Part shown: positions 53,732-63,177 of the stretch, piece by piece | Position numbering within the stretch: position 1 is the stretch's first letter | Layout of the letters: every line of letters starts with the position of its first letter | Position numbers and translations under genes: made by a program | The notes under the pieces: model-generated | Databases searched by the model: none | Told to the model about the DNA's origin: nothing | The model's input: the letters and a program-made list of their open reading frames with translations, nothing else | Assembly (NCBI RefSeq): GCF_000196115.1 | Contig: NC_005027.1 | Coordinates: forward strand, 1,612,001-1,676,000 | Direction: 5' to 3' | Source of the DNA: Rhodopirellula baltica SH 1 | GTDB taxonomy: Bacteria; Planctomycetota; Planctomycetia; Pirellulales; Pirellulaceae | DNA: 64,000 nucleotides

Positions 53732-54952
53732 TCACCGCGGGCTTGGTCGCTCGATATCGATCCAAATCATTCGGTGGTCAGTGGCTCGGACACGTTTTCC
53801 CAGGTCGGTTTGTGCGTCAGGCCAGACGACAGCGGAACGGATGACATGGAGGTTGCTGGATGGCAGCACATAGTCCACGCGAATTTCGTTGCGGCCAAAC
53901 TTCGCCGTGGAGATCCCGTGTTGTGAACTCGTCGGCATCGCGTCTCGAACGCGAGGGTTGCTGATTAAGTTTGTGATGCCGCTCCGCAAACTGTCGCCTT
54001 GCTTCGGATCCGAATTTAAATCGCCCGCGATCACGAACATCGCATCCGCGGAGGAGTCGCTCTTCAATCCGCCCATGAACCCTTGGTCGTCGACGATCCA
54101 TTCAGCTTCCGGTTCGGAAATGTATTCGTCCCAAAACCGGATCTCGTCATGGTTGCGTTTACCGTTGCGATCTTCATCGCCATCAAAGACCGGCGGAGTC
54201 GGATGGCTGGCCAACAAATGCAAGACACGGTGATTTGATGGTTCAACGCCCGCGGATGGTTGGCTCGTCGAACTGGGGATTGAGACTGGAACGTCCACGT
54301 GGTTCTTGCTCGACAACCTCAACGATTGCCAAACCGTGTCGCTGTAGTAGGGTTGGCCCGTGACTGGATCGACCGGTTTTAGGGCTCCGGGCATCGTTGA
54401 CCAGCGGATTGTTTGAAAGGTTCGAATCGCATCCCGATCAATTTCAAATCGGCTGAGGACAGCCATCGCATATTGACCGGGATACTGGCCAAAACCGTGG
54501 GCATCGGTTGGCAATTCGACGTCGCCGTCAGAGTCCAAATCGAGGTCTCCTAAGAGTCCCGTGTTGGTGGGGATGGACCAGCGATGAGGGTAATCGATTG
54601 CAGCGTTGCCCTTGGCCAAGTAGCCATCCGCAAACGCATTGAGGGTTCGCCCATCGGGCTCGTGATCAATTTCACACAACAGCAGGATGTCCGGTCGCAC
54701 TGTCTGGATGACAGTCGCCAAATCGGTTGCTTGCGAGTCATCACCAGCGAGCAAGCGCTCAGCAACTTCGCCGGCTTGCTTTCCGTAAAGCGAAACGTTG
54801 AAAGATGCGACGCGAATGGTTTCGGTTGATTTCTCCACGAGTTTTTCGGTTGTCGATGAGACGGAGGTGGGCGGGATGTCTTGGCCGCGGGTCACAATGG
54901 GAACCAACGCGAGCGACGTGACAAAAACCGTCACAGCGAGACGCAAATTCAT
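53732..54952 (-). CDS. Secreted endonuclease/exonuclease/phosphatase-family protein
   Basis: The product is 406 residues. ATG 54952 gives a signal peptide (MNLRLAVTVFVTSLALVPIVTRGQ). Family motifs are IRVASFNVSLYG at about 46-57, PDILLLCEIDHE (metal-binding Glu), VIAGDLNSDPKQGDS, and the final ATDHRMIWIDIE with the catalytic Asp-His. It could be a secreted nuclease or a phosphodiesterase; the substrate is not deducible. It faces the FKBP gene convergently. Confidence 0.87.
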   Translation of the reverse strand: MNLRLAVTVFVTSLALVPIVTRGQDIPPTSVSSTTEKLVEKSTETIRVASFNVSLYGKQAGEVAERLLAGDDSQATDLATVIQTVRPDILLLCEIDHEPDGRTLNAFADGYLAKGNAAIDYPHRWSIPTNTGLLGDLDLDSDGDVELPTDAHGFGQYPGQYAMAVLSRFEIDRDAIRTFQTIRWSTMPGALKPVDPVTGQPYYSDTVWQSLRLSSKNHVDVPVSIPSSTSQPSAGVEPSNHRVLHLLASHPTPPVFDGDEDRNGKRNHDEIRFWDEYISEPEAEWIVDDQGFMGGLKSDSSADAMFVIAGDLNSDPKQGDSLRSGITNLISNPRVRDAMPTSSQHGISTAKFGRNEIRVDYVLPSSNLHVIRSAVVWPDAQTDLGKRVRATDHRMIWIDIERPSPR

Positions 54953-55271
54953 AAACCACCTACTCGGGGGGACGCTACAATGCTGGTGAGTCCAGGGGCC
55001 ATTCGTTTTCGCAGGGCAGCACCTGCGTTGCAATGAGTGCTTTGCTCGCACTCAAAGTTGCTTTCCGCAACGGTCTGCGGATTGCAGTTGTCGTACGCCT
55101 GAACCATCGGCGATAGGGAACAGCGATTGTCTCGCGTCGATGGAACCTTGTCGGGAACGAGACGTAATGAGTGGTGTGGTGAGCAACGTTGCGGTTTGCT
55201 TTGCAGTTCGCATTGCATCGTTTCGAATGCCATGGGCGTGACCGCATCAGGCCAGAGTTTCCAGGGATCCA
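54953..55271. other. Intergenic region before the PP2C gene
   Basis: About 320 bp between divergent genes. Minus-strand frames here (for example 54975-55385) overlap the PP2C coding region and have no family resemblance. No repeat or RNA is seen. Confidence 0.45.
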
Positions 55272-56279
55272 GTGAATACAGAATCTTCCATTCGTGCCGC
55301 CGGACGAACCGATGTTGGTCAACGTCGAAAAGACAACCAGGATCAGTTCTTGATCGCTGAGTTGCGGAAGTCCATGCAAATTCATTCCACCAGTTTGGCG
55401 TTGGATGAAGAATGCATGTTATTTGGCGGTCGAAGTGGTGAGCTCTTGGTGGTCGCCGATGGCATGGGTGGTCACGCGGCGGGGCGGCGAGCAAGCAACT
55501 TGGCGGTCGATCATTTAATCTCGCAGTTGCTCAACAACATCCATTGGTTTTTGCATCTGGATGAAGACCACGACGAAGCGTTCATTGAATCATTGAAAGC
55601 TTTGTTGCAACAGACTCACACGAAGTTGCTTGCCGAAGCGCAGGATGCGACCGAGCATCGCGGGATGGGAACAACTTTGACACTGGCCTATCTCGTCTGG
55701 CCTCGCATGTATGTTGTGCACGCAGGCGACAGTCGTTGCTACTTGGTCCGCGACGGCAAGTGTGAGCAATTGACGACTGATCATACGCTGGCGAAACAGT
55801 TGGTGGATGCGGGTGGCATGAAACCGGAAGACGAAGCGAGCAGTCGTTGGTCGAACGTGCTTTGGAACGTGCTCGGTGGTCACGGCCACAATGAATTGAT
55901 CGCGGAAGTCAGACGAGTTGAGTTGCAAAAGAACGATACGGTGGTGCTGTGCAGTGACGGACTGACTCGATACATCGACGACGCGACGCTGCTGTCCATC
56001 GTGCAGCAATACGGAGATGACGTGGATGAGATGGCAGACCACTTGATCGCGTTGGCAAACGGATCCGGTGGGATCGACAACATCACCGTCGTGGTCAGCC
56101 GTCCAGACGGAAACGGAAGGTCAGTTCGCGATGGAGATTTGCCGCGTTCAGTGCCGTTGGTTCAGCTGGACGACGAAAGCGATTTGCAACCCGATTTATC
56201 GGAATCGATGAGCCTGGAAGAATTGCAATCGTTTGCCAACGAAGACACTTTGCCGGATGAGCGTTCCAAGTCGGAATGA
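55272..56279 (+). CDS. PP2C-family serine/threonine phosphatase
   Basis: The product is 335 residues, GTG 55272. The full PP2C set is present: AAGRTDVGQRRKDNQDQF, VVADGMGGHAAG (metal-binding Asp), GMGTTLTLAYL, VVHAGDSRCYLVRDGK, LTTDHTLAKQ, VVLCSDGLTRYI and GGIDNITVVV. No transmembrane segment is seen; an acidic tail of about 60 residues follows the domain. It would dephosphorylate targets of Ser/Thr kinases, which are numerous in planctomycetes, in the cytoplasm. No kinase gene is adjacent. Confidence 0.9.
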   Translation: MNTESSIRAAGRTDVGQRRKDNQDQFLIAELRKSMQIHSTSLALDEECMLFGGRSGELLVVADGMGGHAAGRRASNLAVDHLISQLLNNIHWFLHLDEDHDEAFIESLKALLQQTHTKLLAEAQDATEHRGMGTTLTLAYLVWPRMYVVHAGDSRCYLVRDGKCEQLTTDHTLAKQLVDAGGMKPEDEASSRWSNVLWNVLGGHGHNELIAEVRRVELQKNDTVVLCSDGLTRYIDDATLLSIVQQYGDDVDEMADHLIALANGSGGIDNITVVVSRPDGNGRSVRDGDLPRSVPLVQLDDESDLQPDLSESMSLEELQSFANEDTLPDERSKSE

Positions 56280-56612
56280 CGAGTGAGCCAGACGGCGATT
56301 CGTTTGACGGGCGATTAGCTTTCGAAGGCTGAGCGGCCGTTCAGTCGTGCGAGGCAATTGTGCATCAGGGAACTCCCTGACGCGTGAAATCACCACGCGT
56401 TCGGTCGGATTCCGGAGATCCGCTTTGGACCGATTTTGTTAGTCCGATCTTGGAATGCGAGGATGCGGTGACTGTACATCGGTGAGGCAAGGCGATCGGG
56501 TTGTGCGGGTTCTTCGGATTGACTCAGGAGGGTCCAACTCTTGTCTTCAATTTGATCGGCGAAGGTCCCGTTCCCCCCGAAAAAGGCAGGCATGTTTGTA
56601 GCGTGCCCCAAA

Positions 56613-56668
56613 AATGCAATCCGACTCCCCGGGTTCTTCACTGACCCGATGGAGTCGGATTGCATTTC
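56613..56668. repeat. 17-bp perfect inverted repeat before the signalling operon
   Basis: AAATGCAATCCGACTCC at 56613-56629 is perfectly inverted at 56652-56668; a second dyad, CGGGTT/GACCCG, lies in the loop. It ends 24 bp before ATG 56693, where its T-rich end runs into CCTTTT. It may be a terminator of upstream transcription, an attenuator or a leader structure. Confidence 0.65.
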
Positions 56669-56692
56669 CTTTTGCCCCGTCTGATTCTCTCC

Positions 56693-58687
56693 ATGTCTTC
56701 GCCCGATCGAATCGACCTCTCATTGGCACGCCCGGGTGCGACCGGTCTCTATCGACTCAACGAAACAGGACGACTCCTGGACGCGAGCGATGATCTCTTG
56801 CAGATCTTTGCCGTTGAATCGATCAAAGATCTTCAATTGATCGGCGGTTCATCGGAACACACGCCGACGCAAATCGTGCCGTGGCATTCGCCGCAGAGCA
56901 CCAGCGGGCAAATGTTTGCCGACTATTTTTCGCGGCATTTGCCGATCAGTCAGTGCCAAACGGATATCGAGATCGCGGGGCAACGACGAACCATTGTGGA
57001 AACACTGGTCCCGGTCCGCAATTCAGCCGGTCACTTGGAACAATGGCTGGGAACTGTTCACGACTTCACCGCGACTCAGTCACAGAATGCCGCCGCGATC
57101 GAATTGGCACACGCTCGCGCCGATTCGAAGGAGTCCCAAATTGGCGAGTTGTGTGACCAAGTCCGATGGGCGCTCGGACGGATTCGCGAATCGATTCGTG
57201 CAGGCAACTCCCCGTGCATGACGAACGCTTTATGTGACACGATCGAGCACTTGGTGAATTTGGAATCCGAGTGCAACCTGGACGGCGAAGTTGCGGCAGA
57301 CCTAGAACTGCAGACGCTTAAAGATCGACGGCAAGGTTTCCGGTTGTGTGAGTTGGTGGAGGATTTGGCTGAGTCGGCCGCTTCAGAAATCCATCGAGCC
57401 GGTCGTCGAATCACCGTGCAGATCGGTCACGATCTGCCTGCCGTCGTTCGAGGCAACTTGCAAACCATCCACTGCGTCTTGGCGAACTTGTTGCATCATG
57501 CTGCATCGCATTCGGAATGGGGCGATGTGAAGTTGATTGCTTCCAAGAATGGAAAGCGAACCACCTTCGCGATTCAAGTTGCACGTCATTCTTTCGCATC
57601 GAATGGTGCGAATGCTTTGTCGCCCGAGATGTATCCGTCCGAATGGCGTATCGCTTCACGCTACGCACAACGATTGCACAGCGATCTGAAACCAAGGATT
57701 TTGCCGTCCGGTTGCCTCGAAGTTGCTTTTGACACGACGTTGGTCGAGGACACCGATTTGCGATCCAGCCAACACCCGGAATTGGTGCTTGGTGAGAACA
57801 CTCGGGTGTTGATCGTGACCGCACACACGGCGACACGCGACGCGTTGACCGAGATTTTGGCGGGTTGGCGAATTGCTTCGTCTACCTGCGACGAACTGGA
57901 TGTCGCTTTGCAACGCATTCGCATCAATCAGAAGATGGGACGGAACTTCGATGCGATCCTGATCGACGAATCCATCTTTGCTACGCGTCAAACGTTGTCG
58001 AAAGAGACCTTGGAGTGCTTGGCCACGTCCGCGAACATTCGCATTCAGTCGCGCGGGACGACTTGCCAATCTAACTTTCATCATCGGCTACGTGCACCCG
58101 ATTGGGTTTGGACGGTTTCCGAACCGATTCGCCAAAGCTGTCTACGCACCGCCTTGATTGGTGCGACCAAAACGGGTGAGCCTGATGAATCCGATTCATG
58201 TCTTCAGTGTCATTCTGGTTCGTTGCACGCGCAAGCCGACACCGATCCCGTCGTTGTCTCGCAGATTGATTTGCCCGCGAACGTTGTCTCCCGCGTAGCG
58301 GTTGATCGTGAAGCGACCACGGAACCTGAATCCATCGAATCGTCGTTGTTGATGAGCGTGGAGGGTTTGCAGAAGGAGTGCGGTGGAGACAAAGCTCTGT
58401 CCGCAGTCGTGATGGAAGTCATGTGTTCTTCCATGCCGATGCGTTTGCATGAGATGCAAACGGCGGCGGACCGTGGCGATTTGGAAACGGTGACTCGGCT
58501 GGCCCATCAAATGTCGGGTGCAGCAAAAGATCATTCGATGACCGCGGTCGCTGAACTGACATCTCAATTGACCGCCCACGCGATTTCGAAGAACAACGAA
58601 GGCGTTCGGACGTGTTTGTCGGCGTTGTCCAATCGGGTCGAACAGACGATTGATTTGATGCAGTCGTTGTTGGAGGAAACGTTGTGA
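56693..58687 (+). CDS. Degenerate histidine-kinase-like protein with intact HPt domain
   Basis: The product is 664 residues, ATG 56693. A PAS-like domain (about 15-135) is followed by a region resembling the kinase core, but no H-box histidine with the usual context is seen. The N-box reads LLHHAASHSEWG, and the G-boxes of the ATPase are not recognised. A receiver-like domain (about 360-480) has LIDES in place of the usual phosphoacceptor site and lacks the Asp pair. The C-terminal HPt domain (about 560-660) keeps His605 in LAHQMSGAA. It is thus probably a pseudokinase that carries phosphate only through its HPt. Its stop overlaps the next start by 4 bp. Confidence 0.72.
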   Translation: MSSPDRIDLSLARPGATGLYRLNETGRLLDASDDLLQIFAVESIKDLQLIGGSSEHTPTQIVPWHSPQSTSGQMFADYFSRHLPISQCQTDIEIAGQRRTIVETLVPVRNSAGHLEQWLGTVHDFTATQSQNAAAIELAHARADSKESQIGELCDQVRWALGRIRESIRAGNSPCMTNALCDTIEHLVNLESECNLDGEVAADLELQTLKDRRQGFRLCELVEDLAESAASEIHRAGRRITVQIGHDLPAVVRGNLQTIHCVLANLLHHAASHSEWGDVKLIASKNGKRTTFAIQVARHSFASNGANALSPEMYPSEWRIASRYAQRLHSDLKPRILPSGCLEVAFDTTLVEDTDLRSSQHPELVLGENTRVLIVTAHTATRDALTEILAGWRIASSTCDELDVALQRIRINQKMGRNFDAILIDESIFATRQTLSKETLECLATSANIRIQSRGTTCQSNFHHRLRAPDWVWTVSEPIRQSCLRTALIGATKTGEPDESDSCLQCHSGSLHAQADTDPVVVSQIDLPANVVSRVAVDREATTEPESIESSLLMSVEGLQKECGGDKALSAVVMEVMCSSMPMRLHEMQTAADRGDLETVTRLAHQMSGAAKDHSMTAVAELTSQLTAHAISKNNEGVRTCLSALSNRVEQTIDLMQSLLEETL

Positions 58688-60903
58688 GCACGTTTTCACC
58701 CAACCCAGTGAATGATCTGCAGGCATTGCAATCGGTCGAAAATCTCGCCTTCACCAGCATTGGTGCCGCGAATGCAACGTTTGATTCGACGGAGAATCAG
58801 TATGGCAGTGCCGAAACACCGGCTCGGTCTCGGGGCAGTGACCCGCAAACGATCCTTGTCGTGGAAGGATGCGAGGAGACTCGCGAAAAACTGACGCAGA
58901 TGCTGCAGTACCGGCAGTATCGTGTCCTGCCCGCTGCGACGGGACGAGAAGCAATTGTGATTGTTCAGCAACAGCACGTTGATTTGGTGTTGTTGGATGT
59001 CGACCTGCCGGATTTGGACGGGTTCCGAACGGCACGGTTGCTTCGTCAAATGATGGACTTGAGTCGTTTGCCAATCGTGATGGTCACGTCCGCGAGCGAC
59101 CAAAATGAAATCGTGCGGGCGTTCGATGCCGGAGCAAACGACCACGTTTGCAAACCACTGGATCCCGCCGTCACCATCGCTAGAATTTCGACACAGTTGC
59201 AGTTGAAGTCCGCATTGCAGCGTCTCAGGCAGAGTGAAGAACGCTATGCCCTGACCGCTCGCGGTACCAACGACGGAATGTGGGATTGGAACCTCGTGAC
59301 CGGCGAATTGTACCTTTCGCCGCGCTGGCGAAGCATGGTCGGTTTGGATGGTGTCTCATGGACGCCGCATGGTTCCGAGTGGATGGATTTGATTCATCAC
59401 GAAGATCGCCGCCGGGTGCAGTTGGATCTGGAGGCTCACCTGTGCGGTGAGACCGACCACTTCGAAACTGAACTGCGGATGCAAGACGGCCACCAAACCT
59501 ATCGGTGGATGTTGTGTCGAGGGTTGGCGGTCAAGGACTCTCACGGCACCGCGTATCGAATTGCTGGTTCACTGACCGACATCACCGAAGGCAAAGTCGC
59601 CGATGCGTTGACGGGGCTTCCCAATCGGATGCTATTCAACGATCGAGTCCAGCGGTGCGTCGACCATCAGGCTCGCAATCCTCAGAACCGGTTTGCCGTC
59701 ATCTTCATGGATGTCGATGATTTTAAATTGGTCAATGATCACTTTGGACACGATGCGGGCGATGATTTTCTGGTCAGTATCGCTTCGAGACTCGATACAT
59801 CGCTGCGAAAGTCCGACGCCATCATTGCTCGAATGGGCGGCGACGAATTCGCGGTTTTGCTGGAAAACATACGGCATGTTGACGAAGCGGTCGCCGTCGC
59901 AATGCGATTGCATGACAAGATGCGGGCACCGTTCCCAGTAGGCGATCGCGAAATTTTGACGCGGGCGAGCATGGGAATTGTTGTTTCGGAATTCGATCCA
60001 GAATCATCCGTTCCACAAGCGACCGGAGAAGAACTGCTGGTGCGTGCCGACACGGCGATGTACTTCGCGAAGAATCAGTCGGAATTGCCGTACGCGATCT
60101 TCAATGACGACATGTTGGCCGAAAACATGTTGCGTTTGGAACTCGGTTCGCAATTGCGACATTCGCTCGAACGAGACGAACTCGCATTGCTCTATCAACC
60201 GATGGTTCAGCTGTGCGATGGGAAGACGGCTGGCTTTGAGGCTTTGCTGCGTTGGGAGCATCCGGAACACGGAACGGTGTCGCCCAACACGTTCATTCCG
60301 ATCGCTGAATCCAACGGGCTGATCATCGAGATCGGCAAGTGGGTGCTTCGCAAGGCATGCCAACAAGCGATGCAGTGGCAAGAAGAGTTTGGTCGACCGA
60401 TCATGATCAGCGTCAACGTTTCAGTACGGCAATTGTCATCAACGGGCTTCGTCGAGGCGGTGACGGAGACCCTCGAAGAAACAAAATTGCAGCCTGAGTG
60501 TTTGAAGCTGGAAGTGACGGAGAGCTTCCTGATGCAGGACCCCGAAAGTACGATCGAATTGCTGCATCAACTGCGACGGATTGGTTTGACGATCGGCATT
60601 GACGATTTTGGGACCGGGTATTCGTCTTTGTCGTATCTCCATCGAATGCCGCTGGACATTTTGAAGGTCGATCGTTCTTTCGTGGAGTCAATGTTTGACT
60701 CAGAAAAGAACGCATCGCTCATTCGATCGATTCTTGCATTGGCCAAAAGTCTGGAACTGAACGTCGTCGCCGAAGGAGTGGAGACGTTGGCTCAGCTTCA
60801 ACGTTTGCAGGACTTGGGTTGTCACTTCGTCCAAGGGTTCTACTTCTCGCAGCCGGTGAAACCAGAATGTGCAAGCGAATTGATCAATCACCGCTGGCTG
60901 TGA
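58684..60903 (+). CDS. Response regulator-PAS-GGDEF-EAL protein
   Basis: The product is 739 residues, GTG 58684, coupled to the upstream gene by a 4-bp overlap. A receiver domain (about 55-170) has Asp105 in LLDVDLPDLDG, though its acidic pocket reads VVEGCEE, not the usual Asp pair. PAS with PAC (about 183-305), GGDEF (about 305-470, GGDEF at 385-389) and EAL (about 485-735; EAL at 519-521, DDFGTGYSSL, EGVET) follow. Both c-di-GMP synthesis and breakdown motifs look intact, so it could do either under control of the receiver. It likely takes its signal from the HPt protein beside it. Confidence 0.9.
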   Translation: MSTFSPNPVNDLQALQSVENLAFTSIGAANATFDSTENQYGSAETPARSRGSDPQTILVVEGCEETREKLTQMLQYRQYRVLPAATGREAIVIVQQQHVDLVLLDVDLPDLDGFRTARLLRQMMDLSRLPIVMVTSASDQNEIVRAFDAGANDHVCKPLDPAVTIARISTQLQLKSALQRLRQSEERYALTARGTNDGMWDWNLVTGELYLSPRWRSMVGLDGVSWTPHGSEWMDLIHHEDRRRVQLDLEAHLCGETDHFETELRMQDGHQTYRWMLCRGLAVKDSHGTAYRIAGSLTDITEGKVADALTGLPNRMLFNDRVQRCVDHQARNPQNRFAVIFMDVDDFKLVNDHFGHDAGDDFLVSIASRLDTSLRKSDAIIARMGGDEFAVLLENIRHVDEAVAVAMRLHDKMRAPFPVGDREILTRASMGIVVSEFDPESSVPQATGEELLVRADTAMYFAKNQSELPYAIFNDDMLAENMLRLELGSQLRHSLERDELALLYQPMVQLCDGKTAGFEALLRWEHPEHGTVSPNTFIPIAESNGLIIEIGKWVLRKACQQAMQWQEEFGRPIMISVNVSVRQLSSTGFVEAVTETLEETKLQPECLKLEVTESFLMQDPESTIELLHQLRRIGLTIGIDDFGTGYSSLSYLHRMPLDILKVDRSFVESMFDSEKNASLIRSILALAKSLELNVVAEGVETLAQLQRLQDLGCHFVQGFYFSQPVKPECASELINHRWL

Positions 60904-60992
60904 GAATGGCTTTCGCAAACGAGTGATCGTCTGACGGGGCTGCGGAAATGTTGAGTCATGGCTTTTAGATGCGTGAGCGTGTTTGTTTTTGC

Positions 60993-61976
60993 TTACAACG
61001 GTGCAGGAAGATCACGACGGGTAAAAACTACTAACGCGACGCCATAGCAAATCAGGCCCAATGCGATTAGCAGCAGCGGATATCCCAACGGTGGCAGCCA
61101 ACCGTCTTCGATTGGAACTGACAAATTCCAAGGAGACCAAAGGTCACCGTCGCGAACCAGGGACGTCATTCGCTGAGGTTTGTAGCAGTTGAAGAACGAC
61201 ATGCTCTGCAGAAACGATAGTGATTCGGCGGCCTTTCCCAGCCCATACATGATTAGCTGAATCACATACACGGTCATCACCGCACCGATCGTCCGCCATC
61301 GGTATCTATCCAGGCTGCTGAAGCAGGCGCTCAGCCCCAGCAGAAAGAATCCAAACGCGAACAATTGAAAGACGGACGAAGAGTAGGTCCGCAGATCGAC
61401 TCGGTCGCTCATGGGGAACGATTGTTCGACGGGTGCGTCGTCCGTCAGTGGCAATTCAAAACCAAAAAACGGCACGCGTACCGAGGGTGGTGGAACGACT
61501 TCCGTCAGCGTTGTCGCGTGGACGCCTACGCCCATGCCGGCCCAAAGAGCCAAACACAACGCGACCAGTCCGCCAATGCTGACCACTGCATGCGACAACA
61601 TGAAACGAGCCCGACTGACCGGTTGGCTGAGCAGCATCTCAAGTGTGCCACGCCCAAGTTCGCCGCTGACCACATCGCTGCCTCGAGCGATGCACCAAAC
61701 CACGGTGCATAGAATCACAATCGGTTCGTCGAAGGTCATGCCGACGCGTCCCGAGTACGTGAACAAGGCATCAAATTCAATCGGTGCAAACTTCTCGTAA
61801 TCGCGGAACTGTTCCAAGATGGTTTGGAACTGACCCATATCCAACAGCTTGACCACCCACACTCGAACCCAACCGAATGCGAACAAGGTCACCGCCAACG
61901 CGGAGAATAGCAAACTGGATTGCCCAATGAATTTTCGGATCAGCATTCGGTCGATCCCAATGTCACGCCAATGCAT
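60993..61976 (-). CDS. ABC-2-type transporter permease
   Basis: The product is 327 residues, ATG 61976, with about six hydrophobic helices (first SLLFSALAVTLFAFGWV; last GYPLLLIALGLICYGVALVVF). VVSGELGRGTLEMLLSQPVSRARFMLSH is typical of ABC-2 permeases. The start overlaps the TGA of the ATPase gene by one base, so the two are translated together. Substrate unknown. Confidence 0.87.
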   Translation of the reverse strand: MHWRDIGIDRMLIRKFIGQSSLLFSALAVTLFAFGWVRVWVVKLLDMGQFQTILEQFRDYEKFAPIEFDALFTYSGRVGMTFDEPIVILCTVVWCIARGSDVVSGELGRGTLEMLLSQPVSRARFMLSHAVVSIGGLVALCLALWAGMGVGVHATTLTEVVPPPSVRVPFFGFELPLTDDAPVEQSFPMSDRVDLRTYSSSVFQLFAFGFFLLGLSACFSSLDRYRWRTIGAVMTVYVIQLIMYGLGKAAESLSFLQSMSFFNCYKPQRMTSLVRDGDLWSPWNLSVPIEDGWLPPLGYPLLLIALGLICYGVALVVFTRRDLPAPL

Positions 61977-62947
61977 CAGTGCACTCCTTCGGACATTGGT
62001 GAGTCAGTTTCGCTCGAAGCCTTTGGTTGCAATCGCGGAAGTTCTTCTCCCATGTGGACTGACTGATAAATCGCATGCAATCCCAACGGCTCGATACGAA
62101 TTTGTTCGATCGGTAGTGTCGCCAACCACGGCAAAACGGGAGCCAAGTCGCCGGCGGTGCTGATTTGAATTCGATTTTCGGTTTGGTTGATCCCGCCAAT
62201 CCATTCGACGAGGTCGCTGGGGATCGGTATTTCACTCGCTGATGCATCGGTACGCCGGGCGGTCACGCGATGACGTTGGAAAAGATCCTCGAGCGCCAAC
62301 TCGTGAGCCAAATGGCCTTTCCGCAAAAAAGCAACTCGATCGCAGGTTTGCTCGATTTCGCTGAGAACGTGAGATGAGAACATCACCGTTCGACCCATTG
62401 CTTGTTCGGACGAGACGAGATCCAGCACGGTCGCTCGAACGGTCGGATCCAGGTTGGCGGTCGGTTCATCGAGAATCAGTAGCGGCGTGCGAGGCCCCAG
62501 GACAACGGCCAACGCGAGCTTTTGCCGCATCCCGGTCGACATGAACGCAACTCGGCGGGTGAGGTCGAGTTCCAATTGTTCCGCGACGGCGAACGAGCGC
62601 TCTCGATCTCCGAGCGGATGCATCTCGGCAAAGAAGTTCAGCAATCCTTTGCCCCGCATATGACGTGGCAATCGAGCATCACCTGGCAAGTACGAAACTT
62701 GACGCCGAACTTCAACCGGATCATCCGCTGGGTCCAATCCATCGATGGAGCAGCGACCCGAAGTCGGATACAGGTATCCGAGCAATGTCCGAATCAGCGT
62801 GGTTTTTCCCGCACCATTCGGCCCCAGCAACCCGAACACTTCGCCACGCCGGACGTTGAGCGTGCAGTCTGAAAGTGCCGTGAAGTCGCCATAGCGTTTG
62901 GTCAGATGCTCGCAACGAACCAAATCGTCGGGATTGGGGTCTGGCAT
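61976..62947 (-). CDS. ABC transporter ATP-binding protein
   Basis: The product is 323 residues; ATG 62947 (MPDPNPDDLVRCEHLTKRYG) is the natural start. Walker A is GPNGAGKTT, the signature motif MSTGMRQKLALA, Walker B LLILDEPT, and the switch His in MFSSHVLSE. Beyond residue 220 a C-terminal domain of about 100 residues has no motif. It drives the permease encoded directly downstream, probably for export, as in ABC-2 systems. Confidence 0.92.
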   Translation of the reverse strand: MPDPNPDDLVRCEHLTKRYGDFTALSDCTLNVRRGEVFGLLGPNGAGKTTLIRTLLGYLYPTSGRCSIDGLDPADDPVEVRRQVSYLPGDARLPRHMRGKGLLNFFAEMHPLGDRERSFAVAEQLELDLTRRVAFMSTGMRQKLALAVVLGPRTPLLILDEPTANLDPTVRATVLDLVSSEQAMGRTVMFSSHVLSEIEQTCDRVAFLRKGHLAHELALEDLFQRHRVTARRTDASASEIPIPSDLVEWIGGINQTENRIQISTAGDLAPVLPWLATLPIEQIRIEPLGLHAIYQSVHMGEELPRLQPKASSETDSPMSEGVH

Positions 62948-63177
62948 TGCTGCGTCGGACGGTTTCAAAACGGCGTTCACTGGCGACTTGTGGAAACTGT
63001 TTGGTAGTACGAAACTTGGACGATCAACGTTCGAGGCATTGAATCCCACCGGACGCCTTGCACCCCGGAAGCGTGGCAAATGACAGCCAGGCAACCTGAA
63101 AGCTGGCAACGCATTGTCGATCACTGTCAACAACGCCTCACCCACATCCCGATCACCAACCCAACTCACTGAATAGC

